DNA from: Planctomycetota bacterium
Lineage (GTDB): Bacteria; Planctomycetota; UBA1135; GCA-002686595
Length of the DNA: 64,000 bases
Reading direction: 5' to 3'
Assembly (NCBI GenBank): GCA_022446815.1
Contig: JAKVCD010000009.1
Coordinates: 186,001 to 250,000, forward strand
Every line of letters starts with the position of its first letter. Position 1 is the first letter of the stretch. Position numbers and translations under genes: made by a program. The notes beneath the pieces were generated by a model. That model saw only the letters and a list, made by a program, of their open reading frames with translations. It made no database searches and was not told where the DNA came from. Below are positions 12,491 to 20,638 of the stretch, in pieces.

Positions 12491-12590
12491 TAACCTTGTG
12501 TATCTGCGCTAGAGCGCTGAAGTCACGGCGTACTCTTGACGAAGGTTAAGGAGGCCTGTGACGCCCCTTATGCGCCCCCGGCGCACATAG
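12491..12590 (+). promoter_or_regulatory. structured metK leader with a hidden Shine-Dalgarno and a ten-codon ORF
   Basis: Three stems are visible: TAACCTT (12491-12497) with AAGGTTA (12542-12548); TAAGG plus GGC (12547-12555, one A bulged) with GCCCCTTA (12563-12570); and TGCGC (12571-12575) with GCGCA (12581-12585), stacked directly on the second. The second stem buries AAGGAGG (12548-12554), and its 5' strand shares two bases with the first, so the two compete. A short frame from GTG 12558 to TAG 12590 encodes MTPLMRPRRT. It does not match the SAM-I or SAM-II consensus. A regulatory role on metK is inferred from position and structure only. Confidence 0.35.
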
Positions 12591-12641
12591 CACACCACAA
12601 CCCCGGCTCCGAGAGCCTCAATTCGCTCCCCTAAGCCCACC

Positions 12642-13808
12642 ATGGCAAGATCCCTCTTCACCTCTGAGTCCGTCTCCATGGGCCACCCCGACAAGGTGGC
12701 CGACCAGATCTCTGACGCCGTCCTCGACGCCCTGCTCGAGCAAGATCCCAACAGCCGCGTCGCCTGCGAGACCATGGTCACGACGGGTCTTTGCGTGCTC
12801 GCCGGCGAGATCACGACCAACGCCCGCGTTGACTACCAGGACATCGCACGGAACACGCTCAAGCGCATCGGTTACACCTCGGATGCTTTCGGCATCAACG
12901 GCGACACTTGCGCCGTGATGGTGAGCCTCGATCGTCAGTCTCCCGACATCAGTCAGGGCGTCACCGAGGGCGAAGGTCTCCACTCAGAGCAGGGCGCTGG
13001 CGACCAGGGCCTGATGTTTGGCTACGCCTGCAACGAGACTCCCGAACTGATGCCCTTTCCGATTCACTACTCGCACCGGCTCGTCGAGAAGCTCGCAGAG
13101 CTGCGCGAGTCTGGCGAGCTCCCCTGGCTACGCCCCGACTCGAAGAGTCAGGTCACGGTCGAGTATGAGAACGACAAGCCCGTGCGCGTTCACACCGTCG
13201 TCATCTCTACACAGCATGACGACGACGTCGAGTGGCAGACGATCCATGACGAGGTCATCGCGAAGTGCATCCGCGAGGTCATCCCCGCAGAGTTCCTCGA
13301 TGACGAGACGATCTACCATATCAACCCGACTGGGCGCTTCGTCGTCGGCGGGCCCCACGGCGACTGCGGCCTCACCGGGCGCAAGATCATCGTCGACACC
13401 TACGGTGGTATGGGCCGCCACGGCGGCGGCGCCTTCAGCGGCAAGGACCCGAGCAAGGTCGATCGCTCCGCTGCGTACGCCTCGAGGTGGGTCGCTAAGA
13501 ACGTCGTCGCGGCCGGCCTTGCCGACCGCTGCGAGGTCCAGCTCTCCTACGCCATCGGCGTGGCTCAGCCGCTCTCAGTGCGGGTGGATACCTTCGGTAC
13601 GGGTAAGGTCGCTGAGGATGTGATCGAGGCTGCGATTGACAAGGTCTTCGACCTCACCCCGCGCGGCATCGTGACGGCCCTTGACCTGTTGAAGCCGGGC
13701 TATGAGCGCACGGCCTACAACGGCCACTTTGGGCGCCCTGAGTTCGCCTGGGAGGACACCTCCAAGGCCAGCGCTCTCACAGAGGCCGCCGGCGCGGCCG
13801 CCAGCTGA
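12642..13808 (+). CDS. metK: S-adenosylmethionine synthase
   Basis: MetK makes S-adenosylmethionine from methionine and ATP in the cytoplasm. The 388-residue protein begins at ATG 12642 and has the usual signature [19 protein letters not shown] near residues 6-24, [13 protein letters not shown] around 119-131, and the glycine-rich [19 protein letters not shown] in the C-terminal third. There is no Shine-Dalgarno before the start; the leader is A/C-rich immediately upstream (CTAAGCCCACC). It is 160 bases from waaA and ends at a strong terminator, so it is probably its own transcription unit. Its product is the methyl donor for the methyltransferase at 27614 and a cofactor for MoaA. Confidence 0.98.
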   Translation: MARSLFTSESVSMGHPDKVADQISDAVLDALLEQDPNSRVACETMVTTGLCVLAGEITTNARVDYQDIARNTLKRIGYTSDAFGINGDTCAVMVSLDRQSPDISQGVTEGEGLHSEQGAGDQGLMFGYACNETPELMPFPIHYSHRLVEKLAELRESGELPWLRPDSKSQVTVEYENDKPVRVHTVVISTQHDDDVEWQTIHDEVIAKCIREVIPAEFLDDETIYHINPTGRFVVGGPHGDCGLTGRKIIVDTYGGMGRHGGGAFSGKDPSKVDRSAAYASRWVAKNVVAAGLADRCEVQLSYAIGVAQPLSVRVDTFGTGKVAEDVIEAAIDKVFDLTPRGIVTALDLLKPGYERTAYNGHFGRPEFAWEDTSKASALTEAAGAAAS

Positions 13809-13832
13809 TCCCGCTGGACAGATGAACAGGCA

Positions 13833-13871
13833 AAGGACCCCTGTCGCTTTGGCGCAGGGGTCCTTCCTTTT
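13833..13871 (+). terminator. intrinsic terminator after metK
   Basis: AAGGACCCCTG (13833-13843) pairs perfectly with CAGGGGTCCTT (13855-13865). An inner CGC/GCG (13845-13847 with 13852-13854) closes on a TTTG loop, and the stem is followed by CCTTTT. This is a classic rho-independent terminator, 25 bases after the metK stop codon. Confidence 0.9.
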
Positions 13872-13894
13872 CGTGACTCAGCCGAGGGGATGGG

Positions 13895-13909
13895 GTAGAA
13901 CGGTTCTAC
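13895..13909. promoter_or_regulatory. 15-base perfect palindrome, operator candidate
   Basis: GTAGAAC (13895-13901) and GTTCTAC (13903-13909) form an inverted repeat around a single G. A one-base centre makes an RNA hairpin unlikely and a dimeric protein site more likely. It lies after the metK terminator and 40 bases upstream of the pseudopilin-like gene, where an operator would be expected. The regulator is unknown. Confidence 0.4.
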
Positions 13910-13949
13910 AGGCCCACCCCGGCCGGAAGTCCTTATCATCTAAGGCCGC

Positions 13950-14603
13950 ATGAAGAACCCTAAGAACAAGCTCCGCGCCGGCTTCACGCTCATCGAACTC
14001 CTCGCCGTGATCCTGATCATGGGGATCCTGATGACCTTCCTCGTCCCGAGGATCATCGGCGCCGTGAACCAGGCGAAGGTCACCGCCTGCAAGGCGAACA
14101 TGAACGAGATCTTTAAGGGGATGATGGAGTACCACACGAAGTACAGCCGCCTCCCGAAGCACTCGGGCGTGCGCTTTTTCGGCTCCCTCGTCAGAGATGA
14201 GATCTTCGAGGCGAGCGAGTCAGACGTACGTCGCCTCACTTGCCCTGCAGTCGAACTCTCCTTCTTGGAGGGGGGCGATTCAGGGGTTCCTATCGAGGAG
14301 TGGTTCGCGCGTGACAACTTCGACATGCTCGATGGTTACTGGTCTGCATACGCTGGCCGTGACACGGACAACTTCCCGCTCAAGAAGTTTCCTGGAAGCA
14401 ACAACGAAGCCTTGGTCGCTGATGACAACGACGGCGGCATGAACCACGAGACCACGACGGTCGTGCTCTGGGCAGGAGGGACCGTTACGACCTATGAGAA
14501 TGTTCTGTTGAAGGATGAGGGCCTCCTCGATCCCGAAGAGGTCGAGCTCCTCGTCGGGCCGGACTCTCCGATTGAGAAGCTCCAGAAGCTCTCGCTTGAC
14601 TAG
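13950..14603 (+). CDS. prepilin-type (pseudopilin-like) protein
   Basis: The 217-residue protein starts with a short basic leader and the processing motif AGFTLIELLAVILIMGILMT (about residues 10-29), with the Gly-Phe cleavage point and the Glu at mature position 5. This identifies a substrate of prepilin peptidase and a type II secretion or type IV pilus-like assembly. The remaining 180 residues have aspartate-rich patches (ADDNDGG) and two cysteines, and resemble the minor pseudopilin-like proteins common in Planctomycetota; I cannot name the system. No pilus or secretion genes adjoin it. It begins 140 bases after metK, behind a terminator and a palindrome, so it is separately transcribed, possibly with the downstream gene (24-base gap). 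Confidence 0.85.
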   Translation: MKNPKNKLRAGFTLIELLAVILIMGILMTFLVPRIIGAVNQAKVTACKANMNEIFKGMMEYHTKYSRLPKHSGVRFFGSLVRDEIFEASESDVRRLTCPAVELSFLEGGDSGVPIEEWFARDNFDMLDGYWSAYAGRDTDNFPLKKFPGSNNEALVADDNDGGMNHETTTVVLWAGGTVTTYENVLLKDEGLLDPEEVELLVGPDSPIEKLQKLSLD

Positions 14604-14627
14604 CTCTCGCTCGCTCAGCGGGTCACG

Positions 14628-15545
14628 ATGAACCCTCTCGCAATTCTCCGCGCCCTCCGACCACATCAGTGGGTGAAGAACGGCTTTGTCCTCGCGGCGG
14701 TCGTCTTTCAGCTAGCTGAAGAGGGCGCTGCGCTCACGCTCACGGATGAGGTCAAGAGCTCGCTCCTGGCAGTGGCGGCCTTCTGTCTCGGCGCGAGCGC
14801 GATCTACTTGGTGAACGACGTGCTCGATGTCGAGAACGATCGCAAGCATCCAGAGAAGTCGAAGAGGCCGATTGCTGCAGGGGAGGTCAGCGTCCCCGTC
14901 GCGCTTGTGATGGCTCTGCTCTGCGCTGGTAGTGCCATCGCATTGTCGCTCCAAGCGGGGGGTCTAGCGGAGGAGGCGGGCGGCGCTGCGACCTCGGTCA
15001 CGATCTGCTTGGCTGTCTACATGACCTTGAACGTCGCTTACAGCGCGCGGCTCAAGCATGTCGTCCTCCTCGACGCCTTCTGCATCGCGAGCGGCTTCCT
15101 CCTGCGCGTGAAGGCCGGGGGCTTCGCTGCGGGAGCCGTCGTTTCGCCTTGGCTGCTGCTCTGCACCTTCTTCTTGGCCCTTTTCCTGGCGCTCTGCAAG
15201 CGAAGGGCTGAGTGCGACCTCCTCGGCGACGCGAAAGCCGAGCACCGCAAGATCCTGGGCGACTATGAGGTGGGATATCTCGATCAGATGGTCACCGCTC
15301 TTGCTGCCTGCACAATCCTCTCTTACAGCCTCTATACCGTCATCGGGGACGGCGCGAGCGCCCGCGCGGACGTCGAGCTCTTCTGGACCGTCCCCTTTGT
15401 GGTCTTCGGCCTGGGTCGCTACATGTGGCTGGTTCAGCAGCAGCAGGGCGGCGGGAGCCCTACGAGGGTGCTCCTCGGGGGCGATTTGATGTTCTTGGTG
15501 AACACCCTCGGCTGGCTAGTGACTACTGGCTGGCTGCTCTTCTAG
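14628..15545 (+). CDS. UbiA-family prenyltransferase, similar to decaprenyl-phosphate phosphoribosyltransferase
   Basis: The 305-residue integral membrane protein has eight or nine hydrophobic segments. RPHQWVKN at 10-17 is typical of the subfamily that transfers phosphoribose to polyprenyl phosphate (Rv3806c-like). The aspartate-rich metal site is NDVLDVENDRKHPEKSKRP near 63-81, and the second motif is YSARLKHVVLLD near 138-149. Such enzymes supply polyprenyl-phosphate-linked ribose or arabinose for envelope glycans. The two later enzymes of that route (oxidase and reductase) are not in the window, so the end product is open. The start ATG lies 24 bases after the pseudopilin gene. Confidence 0.8.
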   Translation: MNPLAILRALRPHQWVKNGFVLAAVVFQLAEEGAALTLTDEVKSSLLAVAAFCLGASAIYLVNDVLDVENDRKHPEKSKRPIAAGEVSVPVALVMALLCAGSAIALSLQAGGLAEEAGGAATSVTICLAVYMTLNVAYSARLKHVVLLDAFCIASGFLLRVKAGGFAAGAVVSPWLLLCTFFLALFLALCKRRAECDLLGDAKAEHRKILGDYEVGYLDQMVTALAACTILSYSLYTVIGDGASARADVELFWTVPFVVFGLGRYMWLVQQQQGGGSPTRVLLGGDLMFLVNTLGWLVTTGWLLF

Positions 15546-15560
15546 AGGGGTGTGACCCCT
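15546..15560 (+). other. short hairpin directly after the prenyltransferase stop
   Basis: AGGGGT (15546-15551) pairs with ACCCCT (15555-15560) around a three-base loop. There is no T-run after it, so it may only protect the transcript end; termination is doubtful. Confidence 0.3.
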
Positions 15561-15580
15561 GACCGCTGCTCGGCTAATCT
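15551..15580 (+). promoter_or_regulatory. possible sigma-70 type promoter of the cytochrome gene
   Basis: TGTGAC (15551-15556) and TAATCT (15575-15580) are separated by 18 bases. The -10 box ends eleven bases before the ATG at 15592, so the transcript would be almost leaderless. The -35 match is weak, and it overlaps the small hairpin described above. Confidence 0.25.
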
Positions 15581-15591
15581 AGTCGCGAGCA

Positions 15592-18222
15592 ATGACTATG
15601 CGATCTCTCAGACCTCACCTCACCGCCTGTCTTTTCCTCACAATCCCTGCAGCCTGCGCGTGGTTAGGCGCTGGCTTCAGCGTGCCCGCTCAAGCCCATG
15701 AGCCAGCCCAGGTCGTCGCAGCTGCTGAGGAGCCCTTAAGGGGCCTCGGGAGCGCTCACCACGAGCAAGAGGTGATGAAGAGCACCTACTGCGCTGAGTG
15801 TCACCCGGCCATTTACGCAGAGCACGAGTCCAACACTCACGGGCGGGCCTTCACGGACGAGGAGGTGCGCCTCGCCACAGGGCGCTTCAGTCAAGGAGAC
15901 TGCATCAACTGCCACACCCCGCGGCCTGTCTTTGAGACGGGCATCGGGCAGAACCCGCTCAGGCGTCATCACAACCTCGTTGAGGGTAACACTTGCATGA
16001 CCTGCCACTGGGCAGAGGGCGTGAACTACAAGCTCTTCGAGGGGGGGCCGGACTGTAAGACCTCCTTCGACGACAGGGTCGGCACCGTGGAGGCGTGCTC
16101 ATCATGTCACCGCAACCACGGGACCCCGTACCAGTGGGAGCTCTCCCCCAAGGGCAAGCTCTCGGATCGCGAGTGCATCGAGTGCCACATGCCGGAGCGC
16201 GTTCGTCCTGTGGCTGTAGGCGAAGAGCCGCGTCCCGTCCGCTCGCACGACTTCTCCGGAGGGCGGACGGCCTCGCAGCTCTACCGCGCCTACGCCTACG
16301 ACGCTGAGATTGAAGGCAACGAGGTCGTGGTCAAGATTACGAACCGTGGGGCGGGTCACAACTTCCCGACCGAGCTCAAGCAGCGCTCTGTCGAGTCCCT
16401 AGTCATCCTGCGTGACGCGAGCGGGGCAGAGGTCGGGCGCTCCAGGATGGTCTTCCGTGACCCCTACAAGAGACCTTATGGCCTGACCCTCCCTGTGAAC
16501 ACCCAGATCCCTTCGGGGGAGACACGAGAGCACCGTGTGCCGATCGGGGTGAGCAACGGCACGGTCGAGTGTCAGCTTCACTACAAGCTCTACTACCCGA
16601 TCGAGGACTATCACCCCGGCCTTTCTAGGCGCCTCGAGTCCACGACCCTCGCTTTCAGCGACCTCGACCCCTCTGAGGAGCCGATCGAGACAGCCCCGGA
16701 GGTCAAGCTCGTGACCCCTGACGGGATCACCCCCGAGGAGGCTGGCCCCGCGCACCTCGTCGACTTCGCTCGTCCGCCGATCGGCCAGGTGGAGGTCGAG
16801 ATCCCGGAGGGAGACAGCGCCGAAGACATCCAAGAGCTCATCTCTCTCTTCCAGTTCCCCGTCCCTGCTGCGGCCGCTGCTGCCCGCGCGCGTCTCGTAG
16901 AGATCGCCGGCCCCGCGATACCTGAGCTGGTCAAGGCTATGGGCTCCTGGGACAACAAGACCTGGAAGCAGGCTATGACCGTCCTCGAGGGGATAGGCCT
17001 AGAGGCCGCTCCCGCAGTGGCCGCTGCTCTAGAGCACGAGGAGCTCTATGTCCGAGTCCACGCCGCTACAGTGGTGACTCGCATGGAGCTGGGTGACTCG
17101 CTGGAGGCTGCGGGTGGTGCGCTGCTGCGTTCTCTAGAGCGCTCGAATGCAGTGGACCGGGCCGCTGCTGCTGAGGCGCTAGGGGTCCTGCGAGTGGGGG
17201 AGGCGACGGGCAGGCTCCGCGAGCTCCTGAAAGCAGACCCAGACCCGGATGTCGTGCGTGCAGCGGCGCGCGCCTTGCTCGCGCTGGAGGTGCAGGAGGC
17301 TGCTCCTGAGCTCCGCATGGCCCTCGACCGCTTTGAGTGGGACGAGCTCCGCCTGGACATCGCGAGGGCCCGCGCGGCCCTCGGCGATCCGAGCGGCGTG
17401 CCAGTGCTGCTCGCGGGTCTAGACCATCAAGACGATCTCATCCGAGAGAGCTTCTTTGAGGCCTTCTTCGAGGTGACCGGTGTGCACATGTGCTACGAGC
17501 CCTTGGGTCCGCGGCATGAGCGCCTCGCTGACATCGCCAAGCTCCAAGGCTGGTGGGCTCGCTATGGTGGCGCTGAGTCCTTGCGGGGGGTCCGTCACGT
17601 CCCCGGCGCGAGGCACAAGAAGATCCTCAAGCTGATCAGCAAGATCGGAGACGGCGGTACCGCTGCAGACAGAGAAGGTGACCAGACCCTCCGTGCGCGC
17701 CTCGTCGAGTACGGAGAGGACGCTTTGCCCGCGATCGTGGGGGTCGGGATGAAGTATCCGGCGGGCTTTGCAGAGAAGCGCGCTGTCCTCTGCCAAGCGC
17801 TTGGTGACATCGGTCATCCTGACGCGGTCCCAGCGCTCATCGGTGCACTCCGAGATCCGGTCGTGAGCGTTGCTGCTTGGGCTTGTGAGGCGCTCAGCAG
17901 GATCGAAGATGACCGCTCACTCCCCGCGCTGCGTCGTTACCACCAGCGCCTCTTGTCGCTTTCAGCGCGCGGCGGTATCCCCGCTTCAGCGGGCTCTCCA
18001 GAGGCCCTGCTGGCCCTCGCAGCGGGCGCCTGTTATCGCTTCGGAGATGACAGGGTCGAGTCCGACCTCGTGGGCTTACTCCTCTGTGAAGACGCGACCG
18101 CGCGAGGCATCGCACTGGATCACCTCAAGCAGCGCTATGGCTCAGAGCTCGAGTTTGACCCGGACGCTAGCGCTGATGAACGCCGCCGGGCGGTTGAGCG
18201 CTGGCAAGCTGGGCGCAGGTAG
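15592..18222 (+). CDS. exported five-haem cytochrome c fused to HEAT repeats
   Basis: A signal peptide ends near residue 35 (VPAQA). Five CxxCH haem-binding motifs follow: CAECH 67-71, CINCH 104-108, CMTCH 135-139, CSSCH 169-173 and CIECH 195-199, with extra histidines that could be distal ligands. A beta-type segment with GAGHNFPTELKQR (about 252-264) is seen in other multihaem cytochromes. From about residue 430 to the end (876) the chain is alpha-helical, with HEAT-like repeats (IPELVKAMG, AAPAVAAAL, AVPALIGALRDPVVSVAAWA). The protein should be periplasmic and carry electrons; the HEAT part probably binds a partner. No redox enzyme adjoins it, so the partner and pathway are unknown. Confidence 0.85.
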   Translation: MTMRSLRPHLTACLFLTIPAACAWLGAGFSVPAQAHEPAQVVAAAEEPLRGLGSAHHEQEVMKSTYCAECHPAIYAEHESNTHGRAFTDEEVRLATGRFSQGDCINCHTPRPVFETGIGQNPLRRHHNLVEGNTCMTCHWAEGVNYKLFEGGPDCKTSFDDRVGTVEACSSCHRNHGTPYQWELSPKGKLSDRECIECHMPERVRPVAVGEEPRPVRSHDFSGGRTASQLYRAYAYDAEIEGNEVVVKITNRGAGHNFPTELKQRSVESLVILRDASGAEVGRSRMVFRDPYKRPYGLTLPVNTQIPSGETREHRVPIGVSNGTVECQLHYKLYYPIEDYHPGLSRRLESTTLAFSDLDPSEEPIETAPEVKLVTPDGITPEEAGPAHLVDFARPPIGQVEVEIPEGDSAEDIQELISLFQFPVPAAAAAARARLVEIAGPAIPELVKAMGSWDNKTWKQAMTVLEGIGLEAAPAVAAALEHEELYVRVHAATVVTRMELGDSLEAAGGALLRSLERSNAVDRAAAAEALGVLRVGEATGRLRELLKADPDPDVVRAAARALLALEVQEAAPELRMALDRFEWDELRLDIARARAALGDPSGVPVLLAGLDHQDDLIRESFFEAFFEVTGVHMCYEPLGPRHERLADIAKLQGWWARYGGAESLRGVRHVPGARHKKILKLISKIGDGGTAADREGDQTLRARLVEYGEDALPAIVGVGMKYPAGFAEKRAVLCQALGDIGHPDAVPALIGALRDPVVSVAAWACEALSRIEDDRSLPALRRYHQRLLSLSARGGIPASAGSPEALLALAAGACYRFGDDRVESDLVGLLLCEDATARGIALDHLKQRYGSELEFDPDASADERRRAVERWQAGRR

Positions 18223-18237
18223 GCTTGCCGGTCTCCG

Positions 18238-18253
18238 AGGGTAGGTCTACCCT
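18238..18253. promoter_or_regulatory. inverted repeat AGGGTAG-GT-CTACCCT
   Basis: Seven-base arms (18238-18244 and 18247-18253) are separated by GT. It sits 16 bases after the cytochrome stop and 93 bases before the aminotransferase start. The two-base centre suits a protein dimer site better than an RNA hairpin, and no T-run follows. The regulator is unknown. Confidence 0.35.
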
Positions 18254-18345
18254 GAACGGCTGAGAGTCCCTCTCGAGGCTCTTCGCGTGGGAAATGAGCA
18301 CCCGCTCGGCGCCCGCGGACGGAGTCCCCCTTCGGAGCCAAGCCA

Positions 18346-19512
18346 TTGAAGATCGCCCAAGCCATGTCGTCCCTAGGGACGGAGACAGCCTTCGAGGTCC
18401 TCGCTAAGGCGAAGGCCCTTGAGGCAGATGGGAGGGACGTCGTCCACCTGCACATCGGGGCCCCGGACTTTGAGACCCCTCCGCACATCGTAGAGGCGGG
18501 GCGCAAGGCCCTCGCGGATGGGTGGCACAAGTACACCCCGGCCAAGGGGATCCCCGAGGTGAGGGAGGCTGTCTGTGATGACATCGCTCGCGGCCGTGGC
18601 GCGACGGTGCACCCCGACCGCGTGTTGATCGCTCCCGGAGGGAAGCCGACTCTCTTCTATGCGATCCTCATGTTCGGTGAGCCCGGCGCTGAGATCATCT
18701 ATCCCAACCCAGGCTTCCCTATCTACGAGTCGATGATCCGCTTCACCGGGGCTCTGGCTGTCCCGATGCGGCTCGCTGAGGAGAAGGCATACAGCTTCTC
18801 CGCCGACGAGGTCCTCGCTCAGATCACCCCGCGTACGAGCCTGATCATCATCAACACGCCCGCGAATCCGACGGGCGGGGTCGTGCCACGTGAAGAGATG
18901 GATCGCTTGGTCGCTGGCCTTGAGCAGCACCCCGACGTCGCGATCCTCTGCGACGAGATCTACTCGCGCCTCCTCTACGACGGCGAGGAGCACGTCTCGA
19001 TCTTGCAGTATGAGTCTGTCGCGGATCGCGCGATCTGCCTTGACGGCTGGAGCAAGACCTACGCCATGACCGGTTGGAGGCTCGGCTGGGGGGTCTGGCC
19101 AGAGCGCCTCGTAGACCAGGCGGAGAGGATGCAGATCAACTGCGCCTCTTGCGCGAACGCCGCGACTCAGGTCGCTGGGGCAGCGGCCCTGCGCGGGCCG
19201 CAGGACGCGGTGGATGAGATGTGCGCGGCCTTTGACGAGCGCCGGAAGATCATCGTCGAAGAGCTCAACGCGGTCCCAGGCTTCACCTGTCTGATGCCGA
19301 AGGGGGCCTTCTATGCCTTCGCCAACGTGAAGGAGACTGGCTGCAGCTCGAAGGAGTTAGAGGAGCGCTTGCTCTATGAGGCAGGGGTGGCCTGCCTCTC
19401 CGGGACTAGCTTCGGCAGCTTCGGGGAAGGGTACATGCGCTTCAGCTACGCCAACTCGGTCGAGAACATCCGCGAAGGGGTCCGTAGGGTTCGCGCCTGC
19501 CTCGAGTCTTAA
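18346..19512 (+). CDS. pyridoxal phosphate aminotransferase, class I (aspartate aminotransferase-like)
   Basis: The 388-residue fold-type I enzyme has the PLP Schiff-base lysine K237 in GWSKTYAMTGWRLGW, the NTPANPTGG motif near 170-178, the CDEIYSRL loop around 202-209 and the carboxylate-binding arginine in YMRFSYANS near the C-terminus. It should move an amino group between an amino acid and 2-oxoglutarate; the exact substrate is not fixed by these motifs. The start is TTG with GGAG about eight bases upstream. The threonine aldolase gene begins three bases after its stop, so the two are one transcription unit. Confidence 0.88.
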   Translation: MKIAQAMSSLGTETAFEVLAKAKALEADGRDVVHLHIGAPDFETPPHIVEAGRKALADGWHKYTPAKGIPEVREAVCDDIARGRGATVHPDRVLIAPGGKPTLFYAILMFGEPGAEIIYPNPGFPIYESMIRFTGALAVPMRLAEEKAYSFSADEVLAQITPRTSLIIINTPANPTGGVVPREEMDRLVAGLEQHPDVAILCDEIYSRLLYDGEEHVSILQYESVADRAICLDGWSKTYAMTGWRLGWGVWPERLVDQAERMQINCASCANAATQVAGAAALRGPQDAVDEMCAAFDERRKIIVEELNAVPGFTCLMPKGAFYAFANVKETGCSSKELEERLLYEAGVACLSGTSFGSFGEGYMRFSYANSVENIREGVRRVRACLES

Positions 19513-19515
19513 GGC

Positions 19516-20550
19516 ATGAGCTCATCAGACTTTCGCAGCGACACAGTCACGCTCCCCTCTGAGGAGATGAGGGCGGCGATCGCGAGCGCTGAGGTCGGGG
19601 ATGATGTCCTCGACGGCGACCCGACGGTGCGGCGCCTCGAAGAGCTCGCAGCGGCTTGGCTGGGGAAGGAGGGCGCGCTCTTCGTACCCTCTGGGACCAT
19701 GGCCAACCAGGTCGCGCTCGGGGCGTGGACTCGCCCTGGTGATGAGGTCCTCTGTGAGCGTGGGGCTCACATCGCTAACTACGAGGCCGGCGCCCCCGCA
19801 GCCTTGCACGGCATACAGCTCTGGCCCCTCGATGGAGAGCGAGGCGCGCTCGACGCGCAGGAGGTGAAGCGCGCGCTGCGCCCGGACTTCATTCATTGCC
19901 CAGATACTGGGCTCGTCTGTATGGAGCAGACTCACGCCGACTCTGGCGGATCGGTCGTTCCAATGGAGGCTATGAAGGCGGTCGCTGATGTCTGCCGGGA
20001 GGCGGATGTCCCGGTTCATTTGGACGGGGCGCGGCTCGCGAACGCGGAGGTCGCCAGCGGCGTCAGCGCTGCAGATTGGGCCGCTTGCGCTGACTCCGTC
20101 TCAGTCTGCCTCTCGAAGGGGCTGGGCGCTCCTGTGGGGTCCGTCATAGCTGGCGGGGGGGCCTTCTTGGAGCGCGCGCGCCTTGTGCGCAAGCGCCTGG
20201 GCGGCTGGATGCGGCAGGCCGGCCTTATCGCTGCTGGGGGTCTCTGGGCTCTCGAGCACAACAGGTCCAGGCTGGCAGAGGACCACGCGCTCGCTAGGGA
20301 CATCGCCGGACGCATGAACCGCTTTGAGGGGCTCTCTTCCCCTCCGGACAGCGTTGACACGAACATCGTCTTGCTGCGGGTCTCTGATCCTGCGCCGAGC
20401 GCGAGCGCCCTCGTCGCAGCCCTAGGGGAGCGAGGCGTCCAGGTCTACGCCTTCACGGCGGACTCGCTGCGCTTTGTGACTCACAGCGGCGTTGGCCCGG
20501 AAGACGCCGCGCGGCTGCAAGCGGCGCTGGAAGAGATCCTTGGAGAGTGA
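19516..20550 (+). CDS. low-specificity L-threonine aldolase
   Basis: The 344-residue protein begins FRSDTVTLPSEEMRAAI, the typical opening of threonine aldolases, has GDDVLDGDPTVRRLE near 28-42, FVPSGTMANQVA around 56-67, and the PLP lysine K201 in VCLSKGLGAPVGS. The enzyme splits L-threonine or L-allo-threonine to glycine and acetaldehyde. It is three bases downstream of the aminotransferase, which suggests a shared role in amino acid breakdown. Confidence 0.9.
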   Translation: MSSSDFRSDTVTLPSEEMRAAIASAEVGDDVLDGDPTVRRLEELAAAWLGKEGALFVPSGTMANQVALGAWTRPGDEVLCERGAHIANYEAGAPAALHGIQLWPLDGERGALDAQEVKRALRPDFIHCPDTGLVCMEQTHADSGGSVVPMEAMKAVADVCREADVPVHLDGARLANAEVASGVSAADWAACADSVSVCLSKGLGAPVGSVIAGGGAFLERARLVRKRLGGWMRQAGLIAAGGLWALEHNRSRLAEDHALARDIAGRMNRFEGLSSPPDSVDTNIVLLRVSDPAPSASALVAALGERGVQVYAFTADSLRFVTHSGVGPEDAARLQAALEEILGE

Positions 20551-20638
20551 GCCAAGGGCCGCGTCCTGCGGTATCCTCTCGTCTTGAGAAGGAGGCTCGA
20601 GTCCACCCCTGACCTAGACCAGACGAGCAGGACACCCC

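Noticed and set aside
12482-12641. SAM-I or SAM-II riboswitch before metK
   Set aside because: Neither the SAM-I core nor the SAM-II pseudoknot consensus is present; only an unassigned structured leader can be claimed.
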